Source of the DNA: JADHUC01 sp964617665
GTDB taxonomy: Bacteria > Planctomycetota > Planctomycetia > Pirellulales > Pirellulaceae
DNA: 31,400 nucleotides
Direction of reading: 5' to 3'
NCBI GenBank assembly: GCA_964617665.1
Contig: CAZUAH010000106.1
Coordinates: 1-31,400 of the forward strand
Part shown: one piece after another, positions 25,968-31,400 of the stretch
Numbering within the stretch: position 1 is the first letter of the stretch
How the letters are laid out: each line of letters starts with the position of its first letter
Made by a program: the position numbers and the translations under genes
The notes under the pieces: generated by a model
Seen by the model: the letters and a program-made list of their open reading frames with translations, nothing else
The model's database searches: none
What the model was told of the DNA's origin: nothing

Positions 25968-26732
25968 TCAGTGCGAGCCCATGATTTTGACAGGAGCGAA
26001 GTCAAGGTAGTCACAGGCCGTCAGAATGTACTCGGTTCCGTTCCGCGAACCGAAGATGGTTCTCGCTTTCGAGATATTGTGCAGATGGCCAAAAACGGTC
26101 TTCTGACAACCGAAAGCCTCGATCACTCCCGCTACCTCCGTGTCCGTGAGGTCGGCTCCAATTGGAGGGAAGTGGGTCATGCAAATGCGGCTGCTCACAT
26201 CTGACGGCATATTTTCCAGACTCTGGCTCAGTCGGCCCATTTCTCGGGCCAGGATTTTGTGATCATCGGCGCCAGCAATCGCCTGGGGCCCTTCCCGTAA
26301 ATCAGAATCGAAACCGGGCGGATACTCCGTGAACTGCTCGAAGCTAATACCGGGGATGGTCCACAGACGGGTGCCACCTATCGCGACATCACGCCAGCGG
26401 AAGACGTCGTTGCGGATCGCGTGGACAGACGCGGGAAGCGCGTCCTTCAGCTTTCGCTGCGACCTCGGCCACCAATAGTCGTGGTTGCCTCGCACCAGCA
26501 GTTTCTCGCCTGGAAGTGCGTCGAGCCACTCGAGATCAGGCAATGCTTGTTCCAGTCTCATGGCCCAGGAGATGTCGCCGGCAACGAGCACGAGATCGTC
26601 ATCCGCAACGCAATCCCTCCAGTTCGCGGCAATCTTGGCATCATGTTCGTGCCAATGCTCGCCGAACTTGTCCATTGACTTTCCCTGTATGCCTCGTGCG
26701 AGATGCAAATCGGCTATTGCCCAAATGGCCAT
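25968..26732 (-). CDS. Metallophosphoesterase (COG1768-like phosphohydrolase)
   Basis: A 254-residue calcineurin-like phosphoesterase with all binuclear-metal motifs: AIADLHLA (5-12), VAGDISWAM with GD, RGNHDYWW with the catalytic Asn-His-Asp, CMTHFPP and FGHLH. The SMDKFG...W..H segment after the first motif and the DISWAM and HDYWW variants are typical of the COG1768 group of predicted phosphohydrolases. The ATG at 26732 is chosen because GAGGAG lies seven bases upstream and the fold starts there; the frame stays open about 100 codons further with no homology. It is probably cytoplasmic. It may use a promoter facing away from the release-factor paralogue. The substrate is unknown. Confidence 0.88.
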   Translation of the reverse strand: MAIWAIADLHLARGIQGKSMDKFGEHWHEHDAKIAANWRDCVADDDLVLVAGDISWAMRLEQALPDLEWLDALPGEKLLVRGNHDYWWPRSQRKLKDALPASVHAIRNDVFRWRDVAIGGTRLWTIPGISFEQFTEYPPGFDSDLREGPQAIAGADDHKILAREMGRLSQSLENMPSDVSSRICMTHFPPIGADLTDTEVAGVIEAFGCQKTVFGHLHNISKARTIFGSRNGTEYILTACDYLDFAPVKIMGSH

Positions 26733-27068
26733 CCCATTTCTCCTCGTCTCGGGTTTCCTATCAGGTACGGACGCGGCTGCCCTTATCCTCTGTCCACGAC
26801 ATCGATCATTCGCTCGCATAGGGAAGGGTGAGTACCAGCCAACGACTTCCCCGGCGAATTGTTGCGTTTGCAGGATCACATTTGTACCCAGGTCGCCTCC
26901 ATTATTCTGGGAAACCATGGCTCGTCTACGATAGCGACGTGGTTCGCGGACGCGTTTGCCCATTATCGGTCTATCGATTTGTTGACGAGGCATCGGAATG
27001 CAGCGAACCTTTCGCCCGATCGTCCGTCTCAATAAGGGAAAGTGCTCTTACGCTCCACCAGCTGACAG
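26733..27068. other. Divergent spacer between metallophosphoesterase and release-factor paralogue
   Basis: About 340 bp that must hold the promoters for both directions. Open frames extend through it on both strands (from the metallophosphoesterase upstream on minus, and a plus-strand frame from 26828 to 27172), but neither has recognisable sequence. The plus-strand one enters the leader of the release-factor gene and ends at the second CTTTAGC heptamer. Confidence 0.4.
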
Positions 27069-27197
27069 AAAGGGCTCGAAAATGGGAAGAAAGAAGAATT
27101 CCCCAAGGAGGTGTCTTTAGCAATGCACCGGGAGACTCCCGTCAACTGAGGGGCCCAAGGCACTGGCTTTAGCTCCGCGGCCTCCACGGAACTAATC
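27069..27197 (+). promoter_or_regulatory. Leader with two short ORFs and CTTTAGC recoding-like sites
   Basis: Leader ORF 1 starts at ATG 27082 (AAAGGG seven bases before) and ends after 12 codons with CTT TAG (27115-27120). Inside it lies AAGGAGGTG (27105-27113), a near-perfect Shine-Dalgarno sequence. It can serve leader ORF 2 (ATG 27123, eight codons, TGA at 27147), which is in the release-factor frame. AGGAGG, three bases, CTT, stop, C has the same layout as the prfB frameshift site, with UAG in place of UGA. A second CTTTAGC lies at 27167-27173. Two +1 shifts, one at each heptamer, join ORF 1 to the release-factor frame without a stop. Regulation is inferred, not shown. Confidence 0.45.
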
Positions 27198-27869
27198 GTG
27201 GAAATTCAATCTGGTGAAGGCGGCGATGATGCCAAGGCGTTCGTTCATGAACTACTCGCCGCATACCGTAGATACGCTGAACGCAGTCGTCTTTCTTCGA
27301 AGCTTCTCAGCGCGTCCAATGGGCACGTCGTGGCCAAGGTTACTGGCAAGAATGTCTGGAAGGCATTCCAGCACGAGCGCGGCAAGCATTGTGTTCAGCG
27401 TTGTCCCCCCAGCGAGAAAAAAGGGAGACGCCAAACGTCCGTCGTCTCGGTGGCTATCCTTCCACTTCCACCAAAACTGAATCTGCAGTCTCTACCGGAC
27501 GACGAATTGGACGTGAAGACGCAGGGCGGCTCCGGACCGGGCGGTCAGCATCAGAACAAGGCAGACTCTGCAGTCCGAATGACGCACAAACCCACAGGAC
27601 TCCAAGTGTTCATCAACGGTCGTGACCAGCACAGAAACCGACGCGAGGCCCTTCGCATATTGACGGCAAAGGTCTACGAGCAGTATCACGCCCAACAATC
27701 TGCGGAGTACGGTACCGAGCGGAGAAACCAGATGGGAAATGGAGGGCGAGGCGACAAAATCCGCACCTACAACTTCATTGACTCGCGAGTGGTTGATCAT
27801 CGACTTGGGAGAAGGACCAAGCAGATCAAACGAATCATGAAGGGTGATTTTGGGATCTTGGTTGGCTAG
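27198..27869 (+). CDS. Class-I release-factor paralogue lacking domain 1
   Basis: A 223-residue protein from GTG 27198, covering domains 2 to 4 of bacterial RF1/RF2. Domain 2 opens with VEIQSGEGGDDAKAF, equivalent to the EIRAGTGGDEA segment of RF1. The codon-recognition region reads HCVQRCPPSEKKGRRQTS (64-81): PPS takes the place of the RF1 PxT motif (RF2 has SPF), and Gln79 replaces the conserved His. The peptidyl-tRNA hydrolysis motif is intact: GSGPGGQHQNK (111-121), with GGQ at 115-117. The C-terminus GDKIRTYNF...RVVDHR is RF1-like. Domain 1 is absent, as in PrfH and short phage-type factors; no rtcB is nearby. Family-like sequence (ELIVEI) begins before the GTG, so the real start may lie upstream through recoding. 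It probably acts in ribosome rescue or specialised termination. Confidence 0.82.
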   Translation: MEIQSGEGGDDAKAFVHELLAAYRRYAERSRLSSKLLSASNGHVVAKVTGKNVWKAFQHERGKHCVQRCPPSEKKGRRQTSVVSVAILPLPPKLNLQSLPDDELDVKTQGGSGPGGQHQNKADSAVRMTHKPTGLQVFINGRDQHRNRREALRILTAKVYEQYHAQQSAEYGTERRNQMGNGGRGDKIRTYNFIDSRVVDHRLGRRTKQIKRIMKGDFGILVG

Positions 27870-28199
27870 ATTCTGCGTCGTGCTCGAAACCAGGCGACCT
27901 CCCCAATTTCCATTGACGCGATTGATTTTGCCTCGTTGTGTCCGATATGCGTGTTGTGCGGGATTCCGGCCATGGACTGGCTCAATCCTCACTACACAAT
28001 GGGCCATTCACGCAGCAACTGCCCTGCCGCTTGCATGGTCTGACAACGGGCTCTAAGATCAAGCCGCCTCGCGGGTCGATGTAGTTGGCAGGCTCCAAGG
28101 CTATCCACTACTACCACCGACGCCACGAAGAATTGAGCGACGCTTCGGTCGATCCCAGAGGTCAGGTGACAGGCTTTGCCGAGTATGAGAGGAAGTGAC
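27870..28199. other. Spacer downstream of the release-factor paralogue
   Basis: About 330 bp without a gene I can support. No hairpin with a T-run follows the release-factor stop codon, so transcription may continue into the small gene at 28200. Its last bases supply the GAGAGGAAG ribosome-binding site of that gene. Confidence 0.4.
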
Positions 28200-28418
28200 A
28201 TGGGAAGACGCGACAAGCGTATCAAGGATTACTGGATCAAACGTACCGAGAGTTTCTCGAAGGGCACTGATGCTCAAGAGCGAGCGGCTGAACTGCGCAA
28301 TACGGAAAACGTCTCACATGTTCTCTGCGATGGTAACCAACGGGACGGTTACGTCGTATCATACTCAGTGGCGAGGTGGTACGCTGAAGAACAGGAACGC
28401 CTTGGAATCAGAGTGTAG
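28200..28418 (+). CDS. Small charged hypothetical protein
   Basis: A 72-residue protein that I do not recognise. The ATG at 28200 is preceded by GAGAGGAAG at about five bases, a good ribosome-binding site, which supports expression. The sequence is highly charged and predicted helical in its first half (GRRDKRIKDYWIKRTESFSK), then has a KGTDAQERAAELRNTE helix and a short DGYVVSYSVARWYAEEQER segment. There is no signal or membrane segment. It lies eight bases upstream of the phosphatase-like frame, if that starts at 28427, so the two are probably one operon. Its Lys/Arg-rich start would suit nucleic-acid or ribosome binding, but that is a guess. Confidence 0.6.
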   Translation: MGRRDKRIKDYWIKRTESFSKGTDAQERAAELRNTENVSHVLCDGNQRDGYVVSYSVARWYAEEQERLGIRV

Positions 28419-28426
28419 CATCGCGC

Positions 28427-29173
28427 GTGAATCGAGTTGAAGACGACCGCCATCCGCTAGACGGTCCACGGCTCCTTAACTCAATCGCGCAACCTCGTTT
28501 TGGTGGCACAAGTGGTATGCCCTCACCTGACGACAACGTGAAAGCCCTCATTGCGAAGGCCGAAGCCATTTTGGAACGTGGCATCAATTGCGATGTGGCT
28601 GAGATTGGCGACATGATCGCCGAAGCAAAAGTCGTGATGGTGGATTCTGCTCGTGCGCGCAAGGAATTGGGACCGCTGGTGGGGAGACTTCGATCGGCGC
28701 AGCAAACTCTAGCCGCGTCACCAATCCACTGGGTTCCGGTCCTTCAAGGACACTTGGCCATTGGCCACCGCCCGAAGATCAAAACGATCAAGGGCATGCG
28801 TCAATTGGGCGGCACGCACGTGCTGACGTTGTTGTCACAATCGGAGGGGGCCGAGGATATCGGCGACGAAGTGCGTCGGGCCGGTTTGGAGTGGATTTGG
28901 CTTCCTCTCGTCTCTGCTTCCCCGCCACCGGCCGAGCGGCGTGCCGAGATACTACGGACTTTGGACTCGCTACGACAGGTGTTGGAGGACAATGGCTGTG
29001 TTTACGTCCATTGTTCGGCGGGAATTCATCGGACTGGCATGGTCACATATGTCTTCCTTCGATCCCTGCAATTCTCCGCTCGGGATTCTGTCGAAATCCT
29101 GTCAAAACTGCGGCCGGAAACGGCCGACGGTTTAGCGGAAGATCACATCGAATGGGCGGAGCAGTTTTCTTGA
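28427..29173 (+). CDS. Dual-specificity/tyrosine phosphatase-like protein
   Basis: A 248-residue cytoplasmic protein. The phosphatase P-loop HCSAGIHRTG (195-204) fits HCxxGxxR: Cys196 is the nucleophile and Arg202 binds phosphate. The preceding GGTHVLTLLSQSEG and LEWIWLPLVSA segments match the strands of cyclin-dependent-phosphatase-like folds. An obvious general-acid Asp is missing from the loop near 160-170, which reads SASPPPAE, so activity or mechanism may differ. About 100 residues precede the phosphatase domain, with a helical stretch (NVKALIAKAEAILERG) and no known domain. GTG 28427 is kept as the start; ATG 28517 is an alternative that removes the first 30 residues, and neither has a strong ribosome-binding site. 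It could act on phosphoproteins, nucleotides or RNA ends. Confidence 0.78.
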   Translation: MNRVEDDRHPLDGPRLLNSIAQPRFGGTSGMPSPDDNVKALIAKAEAILERGINCDVAEIGDMIAEAKVVMVDSARARKELGPLVGRLRSAQQTLAASPIHWVPVLQGHLAIGHRPKIKTIKGMRQLGGTHVLTLLSQSEGAEDIGDEVRRAGLEWIWLPLVSASPPPAERRAEILRTLDSLRQVLEDNGCVYVHCSAGIHRTGMVTYVFLRSLQFSARDSVEILSKLRPETADGLAEDHIEWAEQFS

Positions 29174-29379
29174 CTTACGCCAAATGCAGCTCAAGATGTC
29201 CGTCTCATAGCAAGTCAATGTTGTCTCTGACGTTCCGCGGCGGGCTCCCGCTTCTTTCAAGCCTTCGGACCATGGTGCGGAGGCTGTCGCACGATCCCAT
29301 CCCGCGGCACTTGGCAGATGATTCCACGGGGAAAAACTGCGTTCAGAGGTGATTGATAACGAGAAGATGGAGACGCCCT

Positions 29380-30192
29380 ATGCCACGGACGACACCGCGA
29401 ATCGAAATCTTGGATGGCCGTATCGTGGGGACAAACGGAGGCGTGACAGGTGCGGTGGACGGACGAGCCATTTCGTTCGCTCACGTCGGCTTACGAACGC
29501 TTGGAGCCATGTTAGGCGACTATAAGAGGGCAAAGGAAGTCTTTCCGGAAGCGTTATCGAGCACTTGGGACAAACGCTTCGACCGTGCATGGAGGAGTAG
29601 CAAAGACGCCTGCGAGAAACTCGGGAAATCGCTGGTGTGCTTGCTGAAGCAGTCCGGGGCTTCCGCTGTGGTTCTGTGGGACACAATGCGCAAAGGTAGT
29701 GACTACTGGCGGCCGGGAAAGCTGCTGAGCAAAGTCGCGGAGCAGATTTCCAGCAACGACTGCCGCGTGTCCTACGCACGCGAGGACTCCCTTTGCCCGT
29801 CACCCGAGTTGCTGAAGGAGTTCTTAGAATCAGAGATGCCTTTTGGCGAGTATGCGTCCGGGTACGCAGACGAACTATCTTCATCGGGAGCCATTGAACT
29901 CGCCGCTCTAGCCGTCGTCATGGCCCAGGCTCAAGACCAGATCGCTGCTTTCTATTGCACGGACCCGTATGTACCGGATTATGGAGATGCGACGAAGATG
30001 TTGAGCGGCCTTCCCTATGGCGAGCGACATTGGCTGAACGAACTCCGGCTTGAGGGTTGTCATCGCGTGATCCTCGCTGAGGAGGTCGCGCGACATCTAT
30101 TGGCTACGGGGATAGCTGTCACCATCTATGAAGTGGATCCGACGTTTCAAGACGCGCATGCCCGCACGTGGTCACCGGGGGGCACTTGCTGA
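29380..30192 (+). CDS. Hypothetical protein, possibly DUF488-like at the C-terminus
   Basis: A 270-residue protein that I cannot assign. The ATG at 29380 has GGAG eight bases upstream; the frame is open nine codons further. It has no signal or membrane segment. Visible features are an N-terminal strand-rich start (RIEILDGRIVGTNGGVTGAV), a Trp- and Lys-rich middle (SSTWDKRFDRAWRSSKDA), a VVLWDTMRKGSDYWRPGK segment, an Ala-rich helix (AIELAALAVVMAQAQDQ) and, near residue 235, GCHRVILAEEVARHLL. That last motif resembles the CHR-L-A signature at the end of DUF488 proteins, but the match is short and may be chance. It is the last plus-strand gene before a strong terminator, about 200 bp after the phosphatase-like gene. 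Confidence 0.65.
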   Translation: MPRTTPRIEILDGRIVGTNGGVTGAVDGRAISFAHVGLRTLGAMLGDYKRAKEVFPEALSSTWDKRFDRAWRSSKDACEKLGKSLVCLLKQSGASAVVLWDTMRKGSDYWRPGKLLSKVAEQISSNDCRVSYAREDSLCPSPELLKEFLESEMPFGEYASGYADELSSSGAIELAALAVVMAQAQDQIAAFYCTDPYVPDYGDATKMLSGLPYGERHWLNELRLEGCHRVILAEEVARHLLATGIAVTIYEVDPTFQDAHARTWSPGGTC

Positions 30193-30380
30193 GGCTCGCT
30201 GAGTAGATAGTGTTCAACGCATCAGGGACCGACAGCCCCGTCTAATCGTGCCGCTCGGCGCGCGGGCATCCTCGATAGTTGCCGCGAGAATACCTGACCG
30301 CCGATATTCGAGAGCGATATCACAGGAAGGACAAGACGGGCCTGCTGCAATCCGAAATCAGCAGCGAGCAAGAAGGCACA

Positions 30381-30416
30381 AACCCCCGGTTTCTCTTGAG
30401 AAGCCGGGGGTTCTTT
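30381..30416 (+). terminator. Strong intrinsic terminator
   Basis: AACCCCCGGTTTCTC (30381-30395) pairs with GAGAAGCCGGGGGTT (30398-30412) over 15 bases with one G-U wobble and a two-base apex that would open to four. TTCTTT overlaps and follows the right arm, so it works best on the plus strand, closing the release-factor-paralogue cluster. It lies between convergent genes and may also limit read-through from the VWA gene on the minus strand. Confidence 0.75.
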
Positions 30417-30479
30417 GACGTCTACGAACACACAGGTGGACTATTGAAATGGCGCCAAATCAGGGCCATTTGCCGTGGG

Positions 30480-31400
30480 CTATTGTCCGCTCAACTCCTT
30501 TGCACGTGAAACCATGCCGAGAAACTCCTGGCGGTAGCCGCTGTTGTCGCACGAGGCCGCCTCGGTGGCGATTTCCAGGACGCCGGCATACGTGGCGTTG
30601 CCTTTGTACTGCGAGTCTCGCAGCAGCATGCCAAATGACGCGACCGATGCGGCGAAGCGGAAATCCTGGCTGGCCTGACCGAACCTCTTGCCCTCGTCTT
30701 TGATCAGGAAGGTCAATTTGGTGCTCGTGTCGCCGTCGGGCTCTTTGTAACGGATCTTCAATGTCAGCATTTCGCCACTTCGTGCTTCTTTGGTCGGTTT
30801 CGGCTGCTTCTGATAACGTGACTCGTCCACGGGCGGTGGGGTCACATCACTTCGGACACCGGAAGGAATCACCTCGTACAGCGCCGTTACCGTGTGGCCG
30901 GCTCCGATCTCGCCGGCGTCTTTTCTGTCGTCATTGAAGTCCTGGGCCGCCAACATGCGGTTTTCGTAGCCGATCAGACGATAGGAGGCTACTTCGACCG
31001 GGTTGAAGTCGATTTGGATCTTCACGTCCTTGGCGATCGTAACCAACGTGCCGCTCATCTGCTCGACCAGTACTTTGCGAGCCTCGGAATCCGTGTCGAT
31101 GAAGGCATAGTTGCCGTTGCCCTTGTTCGAGATCTGTTCCAGCATGGAATCGTTGTGATTGCCCATGCCGAATCCCAACACCGACAGAAACACGCCGGTC
31201 TTTGCGTTCTCTTCGGCCACTTGAACCAATTCATCCGTGCCCGTGACACCAACGTTGAAATCGCCGTCCGTGCACAGGATCACGCGGTTGACGCCGCCTT
31301 TGATGAAGTTGTCCAGCGCTGTTTGATAGGCAAGGTGAATGCCTTGTCCGCCGTTGGTCGACCCGCCAGCATGCAGCCGGTCCAGAGCATCGATGATCAC
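30480..31400 (-). CDS. VWA-domain protein, YfbK-like (5' part outside the window)
   Basis: The C-terminal 306 residues of a larger protein that continues beyond base 31400, so its start, any signal peptide and the DxSxS metal site are not seen. The visible part begins inside a von Willebrand factor A domain: LHAGGSTNGGQGIHLAY supplies the MIDAS threonine region, and RVILCTDGDFNVG the third MIDAS aspartate. SVLGFGMGNHNDSMLEQIS and a NGNYAFIDT strand follow. The C-terminal half (KIQIDFNPVEVASYRLIGYENR to FGMLLRDS) matches the YfbK C-terminal domain (DUF3520) found in proteins such as E. coli YfbK. In planctomycetes these are usually exported or membrane-anchored. The role is unclear; metal-dependent protein binding is expected. 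Downstream lies a strong terminator-like hairpin. Confidence 0.88.
   Translation of the reverse strand: MIIDALDRLHAGGSTNGGQGIHLAYQTALDNFIKGGVNRVILCTDGDFNVGVTGTDELVQVAEENAKTGVFLSVLGFGMGNHNDSMLEQISNKGNGNYAFIDTDSEARKVLVEQMSGTLVTIAKDVKIQIDFNPVEVASYRLIGYENRMLAAQDFNDDRKDAGEIGAGHTVTALYEVIPSGVRSDVTPPPVDESRYQKQPKPTKEARSGEMLTLKIRYKEPDGDTSTKLTFLIKDEGKRFGQASQDFRFAASVASFGMLLRDSQYKGNATYAGVLEIATEAASCDNSGYRQEFLGMVSRAKELSGQ

Noticed and set aside
30279..30509. A plus-strand frame of 76 codons
   Set aside because: It reads through the strong terminator hairpin and into the antisense of the VWA gene.
1..31400. CRISPR arrays, tRNA and rRNA genes, integrases or insertion sequences
   Set aside because: No regularly spaced repeats, no tRNA-like TTCGANTC arm in a cloverleaf context, and no transposase or integrase motif was found by eye. 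A tRNA or covariance-model scan would be needed to exclude small RNA genes.

Overview
The window looks like a chromosomal segment of a free-living planctomycete, most likely of the Pirellulales. The grounds are: methanofuran-type cofactor genes in an otherwise bacterial gene set; large secreted proteins typical of the group (a tricorn-like protease, an HtrA-like protein with PDZ domains, an EF-hand/CocE-type hydrolase, a YfbK-like VWA protein, a formylglycine-generating-enzyme-like protein); moderately high GC; frequent GTG starts; and a GGGAGGGCGA hairpin repeat of a kind I associate with these genomes. This placement is an inference. No rRNA, tRNA, CRISPR array, integrase or transposase was recognised.

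Layout. 1-4.5 kb: a kinase-fold phosphotransferase (-) diverges from a plus-strand run of a lipoprotein, then mfnD, mfnF and mfnE homologues, three methanofuran/methylofuran biosynthesis steps. 4.5-9.7 kb: a Gfo/Idh/MocA oxidoreductase (-), an exported gamma-glutamyltranspeptidase (+), an inverted-repeat element, and a secreted CocE/NonD hydrolase with two EF-hands (-). 9.7-10.7 kb: a gene-poor stretch with a strong minus-strand terminator. 10.7-19.4 kb, all minus: an HtrA-like protein whose second protease module is degenerate, a tricorn-type protease, an AbgT-family transporter, a SAM methyltransferase and a small membrane protein. 19.4-21.7 kb: a gene-poor stretch, a HAD hydrolase (+) and an FGE-like protein (-). 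22.1-26.7 kb: a 1207-residue HEAT-repeat protein and a metallophosphoesterase (both -). 27.1-30.2 kb, plus: a short class-I release-factor paralogue, a 72-residue charged protein, a dual-specificity-phosphatase-like protein and an unrecognised 270-residue protein, closed by a strong terminator. The window ends inside a YfbK-like VWA gene (-).

How the genes work together. The mfnD-mfnF-mfnE run is the clearest pathway unit: gamma-glutamyl-tyramine (or tyrosine) formation, activation of the furan, and condensation of the two into the one-carbon carrier used with tetrahydromethanopterin enzymes. GGT, the tricorn protease, the HtrA-like protein, the hydrolase and the AbgT transporter fit extracytoplasmic turnover of peptides and esters, but no sequence evidence makes them one pathway.

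The most unusual signal is the leader of the release-factor paralogue (27069-27200). It holds two short reading frames ending in UAG and UGA, a near-perfect Shine-Dalgarno sequence, and two CTTTAGC heptamers. The heptamers are placed so that two successive +1 shifts would lead into the release-factor frame, and the first has the same layout as the RF2 (prfB) frameshift site. This suggests, without proving, that stop-codon recognition controls expression of a stop-codon-recognising protein.
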